This document shows, piece after piece, positions 7,171 through 16,107 of a stretch of 21,125 nucleotides of DNA. The stretch is from an uncultured Fidelibacterota bacterium. Its GTDB lineage: Bacteria > Fidelibacterota > Marinisomatia > Marinisomatales > TCS55. The stretch's first letter is position 1. Each line of letters begins with the position of its first letter. Below the pieces are notes generated by a model. The model worked only from the letters and a program-made list of their open reading frames with translations, was not told where the DNA came from and made no database searches. The position numbers and the translations under genes are program-made. The DNA is taken from assembly GCA_913041075.1 (NCBI GenBank), contig CAJWGZ010000010.1, positions 1 through 21,125 of the forward strand. Direction: 5' to 3'.

Positions 7171-10100
7171 CGTCAGTCAATCCCCTATTATACGCGCTCT
7201 CTAACATAAACGAGATACAGCAATTTGGCGATTCTCTAGCAAGAAAGGTCAGCGCTTCTTTAGTCTTGTCCAGCGCTGTTGTGCGCAGTTATTTTATTGG
7301 GGCTATTGCTTTAAATAACAAGCTTGTAGTAATTAGTGACGATTCTTTTTCCCTTTATCATGAATCTGTTGGGGTAAGTTCTTTACGATCACAATATCTT
7401 CCTACTGTTTTTGGCGAGGAATTCTTTCCGGAAACCTTCAATCGTTCAAAGTCAAAATATGTTCAGGCAATGGCTACTTCTCTTGCTGGCGATCGGCCCA
7501 GCATTATATTTACAGAGGGTAGTTTAGAAGAACATGTCCCGCGGTCTGTTTTATCTAAAAAGGACACTAGTTTACGTGTGCATGTTAATGACCGGCTCTT
7601 AATTTCAGACATAATGAAGACATTAAATAGCTATGGATATGATGAAAATATTGAAGCTAAAAATATCGGGGAGTGTGCGCGACGTGGTGGGATCGTTGAT
7701 GTTTTTCCAACAAATACAAAAAACCCAATTAGAATAGAGTTTAATGGTAATGTTATTACAAGTATAAGGTATTACAATCCTACGTCTCAAGTGTCTATAG
7801 AAACAACAAACAACATAATTATACCTACAATTATTAAAGATATAAGTGACGTATTATCAATTACATATAATGATTTATTTAAGAGGTTGGGATATTCGAC
7901 TGTGGTTGTTCGACTGGTGAACAACTCATGCCTGATAGAGTTCGCTGGGCTAAGCGATCATAACAAAATTGAAACAATTAAGATAAAAGACATATCTATA
8001 AAACCCGATGAACAAATAACGAAATATGAAAAAGACTTAACCGGTTTTTATGTGGTTGGTGATAACCTAAAACCAAAAGAATATTTTCCGAACAATTTTA
8101 TTTACATAGATGGACATATAAATGGAAATATTTTTATTTATGACAGCGGTATAGCAATAATTAAACATGATAATATAAAAAAAGTAAATAAAAATAATCA
8201 AAAAAGAAGCGAAGAGTATTTTTACTCATATAAATGGGGAGACTACATCACCCATGTTGATTATGGGGTGGGTATATATCGGGGACTTGTAAAAAAACAT
8301 AATAAAGATTATCTGAAATTAGAGTACGCAAATAATTCCACTATTCACCTTTTGGCCCAACGCATTGATATGATCGCTCCATTCGTTGGGACAAAAAATA
8401 TAAAGATAAATAATATTGGTAATAGGGCGTGGAGTGGCAGAAAGAAGAAAACCGAAAGAAACATCCAAGACATCATTGAAGATATGGTTGACGTGAATAA
8501 AAACAGGCTTCTAAGACGAGAAGTGGCTTATAAAAAAGAAGATTATCTAGAAAAATTGTTAGGAGAAAGCTTTCCATATACTGAAACGGGCGATCAGGCC
8601 GCCGCAATTAAGGACATTTATAAGGACATGGTTACGCCCGGGCTAATGGACCGGCTAATTATCGGAGATGTTGGTTTTGGAAAAACAGAGGTTGCTTTGC
8701 GGGCCGCAGCAAAAGCAGCTTTTTCTGGTGTCTTGGTAATGGTGGTCGTTCCAACAACAATTCTAGCTAACCAACATTATATATTATTTAAAAATAGACT
8801 AGAAAATTTTGGCGTAACCGTTGAGATGTTGTCGCGGTTTGTAACACAAAATAAACAAAAAGAAATTATTAATAATATCCTTAATAAACAGGTCGACATA
8901 TTAGTGGGCACCCATAAGCTGCTAGGCGAAGCAATACCAAAAAACAGGCTTGGTTTGTTAATAATTGACGACGAACATCGTTTTGGAGTCATACATAAAA
9001 ATAAACTATTAAAATTAAAAAAATCTGTCGACGTATTAACACTCACGGCAACACCCATACCGCGAACACTTCAGCAATCGCTCCTTGGCTTAAAAACCGT
9101 AAGTTTAATTAACACCCCTCCTGTTAAAAGGGTACCCATAAAAACCCAGGTTATCTATCAAAACTGGGATTTCATAAAAAAGATAATGGAGTTAGAAATA
9201 AATCGCGGTGGACAGGTTTATTTCCTACACAACCGCATCGAGTCAATGCAGTTTTACGAAAAAAAGATTATCGAACTACTACCTAGTACCAACATAGCAT
9301 CTGCACATGGAGAGATGAATAGTAAAAGTTTAGAAAAAATAATGCTTTCTTTTTTTGAAGGGAACATACAGGTGCTGATAACAACAACCATTATAGAGGC
9401 CGGGTTGGACGTCCCCAACGCAAACACAATCATCATAACCGCTGCACACATGTATGGATTGTCTCAGTTGTACCAAATTCGGGGCCGCGTAGGGCGCGGT
9501 GAGCGGCAGGGTTTTTGCTATTTAGTTATACCAAAAGAAGACAGTCTTACTGTGGGCGCCATTGAAAGACTAAAAACAATACAAGAAAATACGGACCTTG
9601 GCTCTGGGTATAGAATATCCATAAAAGACTTGGAACTTCGCGGGGCGGGCAACGTGTTTGGCTATGAACAAAGCGGATATGTTTCTAGCGTTGGTTATCA
9701 TCTTTATTGCAAAATGTTCAATGACGAGCTAAACAAATCAAGGGGGACAGGAAAAAACATCTGTATACCGAAAATACAGTATTTCGGAAACGCGTCGTTC
9801 AGCGATAATTATATACCCCTATCACAAGATCGTTTATATTATTACCAGCGACTTTCTGCCGCTAAAAACAAACAAGACATAGCCGCTGTTCAAGAAGAAG
9901 TTGCAGACCGCTACGGTAAGCCTGGCCCGGGCACAACAAATCTATATAAAATAACTGAAATAAGAACCGCATATACACAAACGCTTGTGAAAAACATTCT
10001 AATCGAAAAAGATCGGATTGTGCTTACGTTAGTAGATGCCGACCCCAAAACAGCAAACGAAATGTCTGTCGGCAATTTAATGAACACCCTAGAAGGTGCC

Positions 10101-10235
10101 GGGATAAAATACATGTTTAAACAATTAAAAAAAAACAGTCTCGGGTTGGAACTTTTCTGCGATGTGGAAAATGGGCCACTGACAATGCTTATGCGGAATG
10201 CAGAACTGTTCTATTATGATAACAATAATACTTAA
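7167..10235 (+). CDS. mfd: Transcription-repair coupling factor Mfd
   Basis: Mfd is a DNA translocase that pushes RNA polymerase off lesions and recruits UvrA. It is 1022 residues, shorter than E. coli Mfd (about 1150). The N-terminal UvrB-like region includes GECARRGGIVDVFPT. The RNA-polymerase-interacting (CarD-like) domain begins near residue 357 with GDYITHVDYGVGIYRGL. The SF2 motor has Walker A GDVGFGKT (about 500-507), DDEHRFG (about 601-607, where Mfd usually has DEEQRFG), TLTATPIPRTL, and motif VI QIRGRVGRGERQGFCY. The Mfd C-terminal domain follows. The middle part is notably AT- and lysine-rich. The ATG overlaps the mnmG stop (ATGA) and has part of a parS site immediately upstream. 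Confidence 0.95.
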   Translation: MTSVNPLLYALSNINEIQQFGDSLARKVSASLVLSSAVVRSYFIGAIALNNKLVVISDDSFSLYHESVGVSSLRSQYLPTVFGEEFFPETFNRSKSKYVQAMATSLAGDRPSIIFTEGSLEEHVPRSVLSKKDTSLRVHVNDRLLISDIMKTLNSYGYDENIEAKNIGECARRGGIVDVFPTNTKNPIRIEFNGNVITSIRYYNPTSQVSIETTNNIIIPTIIKDISDVLSITYNDLFKRLGYSTVVVRLVNNSCLIEFAGLSDHNKIETIKIKDISIKPDEQITKYEKDLTGFYVVGDNLKPKEYFPNNFIYIDGHINGNIFIYDSGIAIIKHDNIKKVNKNNQKRSEEYFYSYKWGDYITHVDYGVGIYRGLVKKHNKDYLKLEYANNSTIHLLAQRIDMIAPFVGTKNIKINNIGNRAWSGRKKKTERNIQDIIEDMVDVNKNRLLRREVAYKKEDYLEKLLGESFPYTETGDQAAAIKDIYKDMVTPGLMDRLIIGDVGFGKTEVALRAAAKAAFSGVLVMVVVPTTILANQHYILFKNRLENFGVTVEMLSRFVTQNKQKEIINNILNKQVDILVGTHKLLGEAIPKNRLGLLIIDDEHRFGVIHKNKLLKLKKSVDVLTLTATPIPRTLQQSLLGLKTVSLINTPPVKRVPIKTQVIYQNWDFIKKIMELEINRGGQVYFLHNRIESMQFYEKKIIELLPSTNIASAHGEMNSKSLEKIMLSFFEGNIQVLITTTIIEAGLDVPNANTIIITAAHMYGLSQLYQIRGRVGRGERQGFCYLVIPKEDSLTVGAIERLKTIQENTDLGSGYRISIKDLELRGAGNVFGYEQSGYVSSVGYHLYCKMFNDELNKSRGTGKNICIPKIQYFGNASFSDNYIPLSQDRLYYYQRLSAAKNKQDIAAVQEEVADRYGKPGPGTTNLYKITEIRTAYTQTLVKNILIEKDRIVLTLVDADPKTANEMSVGNLMNTLEGAGIKYMFKQLKKNSLGLELFCDVENGPLTMLMRNAELFYYDNNNT

Positions 10236-10238
10236 TTT

Positions 10239-11033
10239 ATGATGATGTATAAAGGTTCGGCCACAGTTCTAATTGCTCTCTTAACGCTGGCCAACTGTAA
10301 CAAAACAAACGAAAATGTCGACGTGTTGGCGAGGGTGGGAAGTGCTGTTCTTACTAAAAACGAAGTAATAAATCGATTTCCTGAGTATAGAACGGCAGAC
10401 GTAGAAAACCAGGTAACCCAATGGGTCAACGCAGAACTTCTTTATGTTGCTGGTGTTCGTGCCGGTGTTAACAAAGACGTTGCCATTGTGGCTCGGGTCG
10501 AAGACTATCAGAAAAAGCTTATAGGGCAAACATATTTAGAGATGGTCTTACGGTCCCGGGTTGGCGTTTCAACCGACGAAATAAAAGATTTTTATGAAGA
10601 GCAAAAAGAAACGTTTAGACGCCGTCATGGAGAGGCTTTAATCAACAGTTTTAACGTAGACAATAAAAAGGATGCTAACAAAATAAGAGTTTTTCTAGAA
10701 AAGGGTGCTGGCCATAAAAAACGTAATGAACTATTTGAAAAACATGGCGTTACTGCAATTAGTGTTGAAGAAAACCAACTTCTGCCAGCAATAAATAAAG
10801 CTGTTTTTGGTGGAACAAAAAGTAATTACATCGGCCCAATTAAATCAGGCGACAGTTATGCTGTTGTCGAGGTTATAAAAAGATTTCCAAAAGGAACTTA
10901 TCGTAGCCTGGACGATGTCTATGACCATATTTATTTGGTGATCCAAAAAAGAAAAGCGGTGATCCAATCCGCCGCCATTATAGACAGCTTAAAGCAAGAA
11001 TATTTATTTGAGTTAAATGTTGGGGGGTTGTAA
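10239..11033 (+). CDS. SurA/parvulin-like periplasmic lipoprotein
   Basis: This 264-residue protein has a hydrophobic N-terminal segment (SATVLIALLTLANC) ending in a possible lipobox cysteine at residue 20; Asn at -1 makes the lipobox imperfect. The following region (VDVLARVGSAVLTKNEVINRFPEY...QWVNAELLY) resembles the SurA/PpiD N-terminal chaperone fold. The C-terminal third (GPIKSGDSYAVVEVIKRFPKGTYRSLDDVYDHI) looks like the end of a parvulin domain, but the RHxLI start motif is not present. I therefore infer a chaperone with little or no prolyl isomerase activity. Three consecutive ATG codons open the frame, so the exact start is uncertain by two residues. It lies 3 bp after mfd and 3 bp before surA, clearly in one operon with a second SurA homologue. 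Confidence 0.7.
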   Translation: MMMYKGSATVLIALLTLANCNKTNENVDVLARVGSAVLTKNEVINRFPEYRTADVENQVTQWVNAELLYVAGVRAGVNKDVAIVARVEDYQKKLIGQTYLEMVLRSRVGVSTDEIKDFYEEQKETFRRRHGEALINSFNVDNKKDANKIRVFLEKGAGHKKRNELFEKHGVTAISVEENQLLPAINKAVFGGTKSNYIGPIKSGDSYAVVEVIKRFPKGTYRSLDDVYDHIYLVIQKRKAVIQSAAIIDSLKQEYLFELNVGGL

Positions 11034-11036
11034 ACA

Positions 11037-12311
11037 ATGTATAAATTCATTAAAACTTTATTTCCTTGTCTGTTCTTTTTATGCGGACAAAATCAAGATA
11101 TGCCGATAGATGGTATTGCTGCAATTGTCGGTGAAAATATTATTTTAAAAAGCGATGTTTCCCAGGTGGTTGGCATGACCGCGCTACAAAGGGGTTTAGA
11201 TGTTTCCAAAGATAGGGCTATTCTCGAAAAATTACAGGGAGATGTATTAGGCTCTCTAATAGATCAAAAGGTCATTCTTGAAATGGCAAAATTAGATTCA
11301 ATAGAGGTGGCAGAAAAAGATGTGGAGCGTGCCTTAGAACAACAAATAGAAACATTCATAATGCGTGCAGGAACCGAAAAAATGGCAGAAACAATGTTGG
11401 GCCAATCCCTGAATGATTTCCGCAGGGAATATTGGTATGATATGCGCGACAGGCTTATAACAGAACAATATCAGCAACAATTAATTATGTCAGTAAACAT
11501 CAACAGGGAAAATGTGGTGAATTTTTTCACCAGCTATAAAGATAGTTTACCAAGGTTCCCTGTAACAATGAAAATTAGACACCTTCTAATAAGAATAAAG
11601 CCAAGTGAAAAAAGCCGATCAGATGCTGAAAAAAAAATAAATACCGTACGCGAAAGGATTCTTGCTGGTGAATCTTTTTCAGCTCTAGCTGAAATATATT
11701 CTGCTGATCCAGGTTCAAAAAACAACGGTGGTTCTTTAGGATATATACGCAGAAATCAAATGGTGAAAGATTTTGAAACCATCGCGTTCACACAAGAAAT
11801 AAATATGCTTAGCGAACCCGTTGAAACCTCGTTTGGTTTCCATATTTTGGAAACAACAGAAAAGTCTGGTGAAAAAATAAAAGTCAGACACATTTTGATA
11901 TCCCCAGCAATAACAGAAGAAGATGAAACTAATACATATAATTATGCAATGATGCTGCGAGACAGCTCTAAAGACTTAGCTTCTTTTAAAAAATTAGTAA
12001 CAAAATACTCTGATGATGAGCCAACAAAAAAAATAGGTGGTGATTTAGGGTGGATAACACCTACTAATTCACCAATTCCGGCAATTGCAGAAGTTTTAGG
12101 TCTACTAGAAAAAGATGAGTGTAGTCGACCTGTTAAATCAGATCACGGATATCATTTATTATGGGTTGAGGCGGTAAAACCCGGGGGCCATCCTTCGCTT
12201 GAAACACATTGGGTAGAAATAGAAGAAATAGCGCTTAATCATAAAAGAATGGAATATTTCCAGGAATGGGTTGAGGCTGCACGCACCAACATTTTTATAG
12301 ATATAAAATAA
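11037..12311 (+). CDS. surA: Periplasmic chaperone / peptidyl-prolyl isomerase SurA
   Basis: SurA escorts unfolded outer-membrane proteins across the periplasm. The 424-residue protein has a short signal peptide (KFIKTLFPCLFFLCG) and an N-terminal chaperone domain beginning IDGIAAIVGENIILKSDV, very typical of SurA. Two parvulin domains follow. The first opens with KIRHLLI (His182), continues with YSADPGSKNNGGSLGYI and closes with ETSFGFHILETTE. The second opens with KVRHILI (His285), continues with YSDDEPTKKIGGDLGWI and closes with DHGYHLLWVE. A C-terminal helix (RMEYFQEWVEAAR) completes the fold. Both domains keep the usual parvulin landmarks. A G-rich stretch, but no standard Shine-Dalgarno sequence, precedes the ATG. 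It is the last gene of the rpmH-surA series; an AT-rich non-coding region follows. Confidence 0.9.
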   Translation: MYKFIKTLFPCLFFLCGQNQDMPIDGIAAIVGENIILKSDVSQVVGMTALQRGLDVSKDRAILEKLQGDVLGSLIDQKVILEMAKLDSIEVAEKDVERALEQQIETFIMRAGTEKMAETMLGQSLNDFRREYWYDMRDRLITEQYQQQLIMSVNINRENVVNFFTSYKDSLPRFPVTMKIRHLLIRIKPSEKSRSDAEKKINTVRERILAGESFSALAEIYSADPGSKNNGGSLGYIRRNQMVKDFETIAFTQEINMLSEPVETSFGFHILETTEKSGEKIKVRHILISPAITEEDETNTYNYAMMLRDSSKDLASFKKLVTKYSDDEPTKKIGGDLGWITPTNSPIPAIAEVLGLLEKDECSRPVKSDHGYHLLWVEAVKPGGHPSLETHWVEIEEIALNHKRMEYFQEWVEAARTNIFIDIK

Positions 12312-12328
12312 TAATTTTTAGTAAAAAA

Positions 12329-12347
12329 GGAAATTCACCGAATTTTC
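12329..12347 (-). terminator. Weak hairpin with U-tract in the leftward direction
   Basis: GGAAATTC and GAATTTTC can form an 8-bp stem (one G-U) around a 3-nt loop, 17 bp after the surA stop. Read on the minus strand the stem is followed by TTTTTT, like a short intrinsic terminator against leftward transcripts. Read rightward there is no T-run after it, so it is a poor surA terminator. The stem is AT-rich and weak. Confidence 0.25.
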
Positions 12348-12529
12348 AACAATTTATTCAATAAGTATTTTTGTTTCAATTATAACCGTTTTTTACAGAC
12401 CTTATGCAAATAATTAACAATAAATCATAGTTTATACACATGAAGAAATAGTTTAATCAAACCTGAATTATATCATTATAACAAACAATTAAATATCTGA
12501 AAAAATTATTTTTACACATTCACCTTAAC

Positions 12530-12573
12530 ATATATAAATAATATAAAATAATTTATATTTATATTTTAATATA
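12530..12573. other. 44-bp pure A/T run, candidate DNA unwinding element
   Basis: Every base from 12530 to 12573 is A or T, and it begins 12 bp after the TTTTACACA near-box. Position and composition are those expected of a duplex unwinding element beside DnaA boxes. Alternatively it is just part of a generally AT-rich spacer. Confidence 0.4.
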
Positions 12574-12702
12574 GCTTACATCTTTTATTCTCAATAAAAT
12601 GATTAAAAATACCTTGTGATATGAACCCATATTAAGTAATGTTCAACAACAATTATTTAAGATAAAAACCATTAAATATTTGATCCATTTACCAAAAAAT
12701 TT

Positions 12703-13821
12703 ATGAAAAATTCCACCTCGAAATCTGAACTTCAAAAAGCCCTTCAAAAACTTTCAAAAGCAACACCAACTCGATCAACAATACCAATATTAAGTTGTGT
12801 TCTAATTGAAGCAGGAGAAACAGGAACGACACTTAGAACTACAGATCTTGAAATAACAATTATAACATCCATAGAAAGCAGTATTGAAGAAACCGGCTCT
12901 GCAGCAATACCGCTTCAAACCTTATTAGAAATAACCTCTGAATTACCTGATGATACTCGTATAACAATAGATGTTAATGAAAATAATAATGTTAAAATAG
13001 TTACAGATATTGGATCCTATGATTTGATGGGCAAACCAGCCGAGGAATTTCCAGTAAATCCCGAAGCCAATCAAGGAGTTGAATCAGGTATAGAAGCAAA
13101 TGTTTTGAACGAAATGATATCAACAATTAGTTTTGCTGTAAGTAAAGATGATCTCAAGCCAGCGCTTACGGGGGTTTATTTCAAATTTGAAAAGGACATT
13201 CTTACTGCGGTTGCTACAGATGGCCACAGATTAGCTAAATATGTGCGTAACAATTTTGACGCTGGGAAGTTTGAGGGAGAGGTTATAATCCCCAGGAAAT
13301 TTTTAAATATAATTACCGCATATATTAATAATGATGAACAAATACAGCTTTTGTTAGGAGACAATGTTTTTACAGCCACCATAGGCACAGACACAATATA
13401 TACCCGCATAATTGAAGAGAGATTTCCGGACTATCAAAGTGTTATACCTACCGATAATGAAAAAGAAATCAAAGTGGATTGTAATAATTTTCTTTCCGCA
13501 GTTAAGCGCGTTTCAATATTCTCAAATAAAGCCACCCACCAGATTGCAATACGCGCTGAAAGCGGCTCAGCAACCATAACAACAGAGGACCCTGAAAAAG
13601 CGTCTAAGGCCCAGGAAAAAATAGAGATAGAATATGTTGGTGATTCAATTGACGTGGGTTATAACGCAGCATATTTAAAGGATATATTAGCACACATGAA
13701 TTCCAATGAAATAGTAATAAGACTTAATACGCCAATCAGCGCCAGTCTTTTTTATCCAACTTCACTCGATGATAACGTAGAAGTCACAATGTTGCTGATG
13801 CCTATTCGTTTGAACGACTGA
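12703..13821 (+). CDS. dnaN: DNA polymerase III sliding clamp, beta subunit
   Basis: The beta clamp is a ring-shaped dimer that tethers DNA polymerase III and other replication and repair proteins to DNA. The 372-residue protein is of normal length, with three repeated clamp folds of roughly 120 residues each. Landmarks are the N-terminal SKSELQKALQKLSKATP and PILSCVLIEA, the second-domain ATDGHRLA (about 171-178), and the C-terminal MLLMPIRL, the hydrophobic pocket end typical of beta clamps. The ATG at 12703 has no Shine-Dalgarno sequence and follows an A/T-rich leader. It heads the replication series dnaN-dciA-gyrB-gyrA, with 26 bp to the next gene. dnaA, its usual upstream neighbour, is about 11 kb away on the other strand. 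Confidence 0.97.
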   Translation: MKNSTSKSELQKALQKLSKATPTRSTIPILSCVLIEAGETGTTLRTTDLEITIITSIESSIEETGSAAIPLQTLLEITSELPDDTRITIDVNENNNVKIVTDIGSYDLMGKPAEEFPVNPEANQGVESGIEANVLNEMISTISFAVSKDDLKPALTGVYFKFEKDILTAVATDGHRLAKYVRNNFDAGKFEGEVIIPRKFLNIITAYINNDEQIQLLLGDNVFTATIGTDTIYTRIIEERFPDYQSVIPTDNEKEIKVDCNNFLSAVKRVSIFSNKATHQIAIRAESGSATITTEDPEKASKAQEKIEIEYVGDSIDVGYNAAYLKDILAHMNSNEIVIRLNTPISASLFYPTSLDDNVEVTMLLMPIRLND

Positions 13822-13847
13822 CCCGCTATTAGCAAAACCGTTATAAA

Positions 13848-14123
13848 ATGAAATCCATTAAAACAGTGCTAAATACATATTTATTTAAAACAGGTCTTGA
13901 CGTGGGTGTTAATCAACAACAAGCGGTGAACCTTTGGCCAACAGCGGTAGGTAAAAAAATAGCTGAAAACACGACCGTTCAAGACGTTAAACACGGAGTA
14001 TTAATTGTGCGTGTGGATTCTCCTATTTGGGCACAGGAACTTCAATTTCAAAAGAAAGAGGTCTTATTCAAAATTAACAAAACCCTGGGGAAAAAAACGA
14101 TAAAGGACATCAGGTTTGTATGA
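13848..14123 (+). CDS. DUF721 protein, DciA-like helicase-loading factor
   Basis: This 91-residue protein has the DUF721 pattern: a leading helix, LWPTAVGKKIAENTTVQDVKHG, then the strand-rich VLIVRVDSPIWAQELQFQKK and LFKINKTLGKKTIKDIRF. DUF721 includes DciA, which interacts with and helps load the replicative helicase DnaB in bacteria lacking DnaC or DnaI. It is short, essentially only the domain, without the N- or C-terminal extensions of some DciA proteins. It sits between dnaN and gyrB, the classic position for this family, and its stop overlaps the gyrB ATG (ATGA), implying coupled translation. No recF is present between dnaN and this gene. Assignment to the family is good; a helicase-loading role is inferred. 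Confidence 0.8.
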   Translation: MKSIKTVLNTYLFKTGLDVGVNQQQAVNLWPTAVGKKIAENTTVQDVKHGVLIVRVDSPIWAQELQFQKKEVLFKINKTLGKKTIKDIRFV

Positions 14124-16090
14124 CTGAAGCGGTAGTTCCACGAGCCTACAGCGCAGAGAGCATTAAGGTTCTTGAAGGACTAGAAGCCGTCCGCAAGCGT
14201 CCGGCCATGTATATTGGAGACCTTGGAAAGCGCGGCCTACACCACCTTGTATATGAAGTTGTTGATAATTCTATTGACGAAGCCCTTGCGGGTCACTGTA
14301 CAAAAATAACTGTTACTCTTAATATTGATGGATCTGTAGCCGTTGAGGATAACGGACGCGGTATTCCGGTGGGCCTTCACAAGGAAGAAAACAAGCCGGC
14401 TGTTGAGGTTGTTATGACAGTCTTACACGCAGGTGGCAAATTCGACAAAGACAGCTATAAGGTTTCTGGTGGGCTTCATGGCGTCGGGGTTTCTGTTGTA
14501 AACGCACTATCTAAATGGTTGTGGGTGGAGGTTAAAAGAGACGGAAAAAAACACAAACAGGACTATAAGAAAGGAATAACACAAAATAAATTAAAAGAAT
14601 TAGGTACGACAAAAAAATCAGGCACAAAAGTATGTTTCCATCCAGATGGAGGAATTTTTGATGAAATTATTTTTGATTATAATATTATAGCCGAACGACT
14701 AAGGGAGTTGGCCTATTTAAACCATGGGTTGGAAATAGTTTTAAAGGACGAGCGCTCTGACACGCCGACATCAGACACCTTCAAGTTTAAGGGTGGATTA
14801 AGTGATTTTGTAAAATATTTAGATGAAAAAAACAATCCACTGCACAATAAAATAGTCACAGTAAAAAAAGAAGACACAGCGGTTCCTGTAGACGTTGCGC
14901 TGCGCTATAGTAACACCTATAACGACAACATCCTTACTTTTGTTAATAACATCAACACAATTGAGGGGGGGACCCACCTTTCTGGTTTTCGTTCTGCCCT
15001 AACAAGGTCTATGAATGTTTATGCGACCAAGAACAATTTAATAAAATCAACAAAAAACGAAAAATTAACACTTAGCGGCGAAGATTTTCGCGAAGGTCTT
15101 ACAGCAATTATAAGCGTTAAGGTTGCTGAGCCACAATTTGAAGGACAAACCAAGACAAAGCTTGGAAATGGTGATGTAAAGGGGGTTGTTGACAAGGCGG
15201 TTTACGAGGGCATTTTGGACTTCTTAGAACAAAACCCTTCTATTGGTAGGCGCATTATCGAGAAAGCGCTATTAGCTGCACGCAGTCGCTCGGCCGCTAG
15301 AAAAGCGCGTGAGCTTATTCGTAGAAAGAGCGCGTTGGGAGGTTCTTCCCTTCCGGGAAAGCTTGCCGATTGTTCTAATCGAGACCCCGCCTTTTGTGAG
15401 CTTTATTTGGTAGAAGGAGACTCTGCCGGTGGATCAGCAAAACAGGGCAGGGATCGCCGCACACAAGCCATCTTACCGCTTAGGGGAAAGGTTATAAATT
15501 CTGAAAAGGCGCGCGTGGACAAACTCCTTTCAAACAACGAAGTACAATCTATGATAACAGCCCTAGGAACAGGCTTTGGAGGCGCGGAGGACGAGACGGG
15601 AGAAAAATCAACGGGTGATTTTGATATAGAAAGATTGCGCTATCACAAAGTTATTATTATGACAGACGCTGACGTAGATGGGTCACACATACGCACCTTA
15701 CTGCTGACGTTTTTCTACCGAAAAATGAAAGGAATTATTGATGGAGGCTATTTATATTTAGCGCTACCCCCACTTTATCGAATTTCTCAGGGAAAAAAGG
15801 AAGCCTATGCCTATGATGACAATGAAAAAGATCTTACGGTTGAACGCATGCAAAAGGACAATAAAAACACCAAGATCAACGTTCAGCGTTATAAGGGTTT
15901 GGGAGAAATGAACCCAGAACAGCTGTGGGAAACAACAATGGACCCCGAGCGGAGAACCCTGATGCAGGTTACCGTAGAAAGCGCCAGCATGGCAACAGAA
16001 ACCTTCCAAAACCTTATGGGGGCCGACGTGGAAGCCCGCCGTTCCTTCATTGAGAAAAACGCAAAATTTGTTGTAAATCTTGACGTTTAG
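14120..16090 (+). CDS. gyrB: DNA gyrase subunit B
   Basis: GyrB supplies the ATPase and part of the cleavage core of DNA gyrase, which introduces negative supercoils. The 656-residue protein has the GHKL ATPase start EGLEAVRKRPAMYIGD (about 19-34), VVDNSIDEA, and the ATP-lid glycines in SGGLHGVGVSVVNALS. The TOPRIM domain has EGDSAGGSAKQGRD (from about 432) and the metal-binding MTDADVDGSHI (from about 514). The C-terminal YKGLGEMNPEQLWETTMDP is also present. The length shows the short form without the large insertion of E. coli GyrB. The ATG overlaps the DUF721 stop, and gyrA follows after 17 bp. Confidence 0.97.
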   Translation: MTEAVVPRAYSAESIKVLEGLEAVRKRPAMYIGDLGKRGLHHLVYEVVDNSIDEALAGHCTKITVTLNIDGSVAVEDNGRGIPVGLHKEENKPAVEVVMTVLHAGGKFDKDSYKVSGGLHGVGVSVVNALSKWLWVEVKRDGKKHKQDYKKGITQNKLKELGTTKKSGTKVCFHPDGGIFDEIIFDYNIIAERLRELAYLNHGLEIVLKDERSDTPTSDTFKFKGGLSDFVKYLDEKNNPLHNKIVTVKKEDTAVPVDVALRYSNTYNDNILTFVNNINTIEGGTHLSGFRSALTRSMNVYATKNNLIKSTKNEKLTLSGEDFREGLTAIISVKVAEPQFEGQTKTKLGNGDVKGVVDKAVYEGILDFLEQNPSIGRRIIEKALLAARSRSAARKARELIRRKSALGGSSLPGKLADCSNRDPAFCELYLVEGDSAGGSAKQGRDRRTQAILPLRGKVINSEKARVDKLLSNNEVQSMITALGTGFGGAEDETGEKSTGDFDIERLRYHKVIIMTDADVDGSHIRTLLLTFFYRKMKGIIDGGYLYLALPPLYRISQGKKEAYAYDDNEKDLTVERMQKDNKNTKINVQRYKGLGEMNPEQLWETTMDPERRTLMQVTVESASMATETFQNLMGADVEARRSFIEKNAKFVVNLDV

Positions 16091-16107
16091 CACACAAGGA
16101 AACATTA

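Larger units (their letters stand above)
12312..12702. other. AT-rich spacer before dnaN, candidate oriC element
   Basis: This is the longest non-coding stretch in the window (391 bp) and is strikingly AT-rich. It contains a perfect DnaA box TTATACACA (12432-12440), near-boxes TTATGCAAA (12402-12410) and TTTTACACA (12510-12518), all in the same orientation, and a 44-bp run of only A and T just after the last box. DnaA boxes beside an AT-rich unwinding region next to dnaN is how many bacterial origins look. It could also simply be the dnaN promoter region with DnaA regulation. No small coding frame or RNA gene was recognised here. Confidence 0.5.

Noticed and set aside
12312..12702. A small RNA or short protein gene in the dnaN upstream spacer
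   Set aside because: No frame with start, ribosome site and protein-like composition, and no compact G/C-containing structure was found in this almost purely AT-rich stretch.
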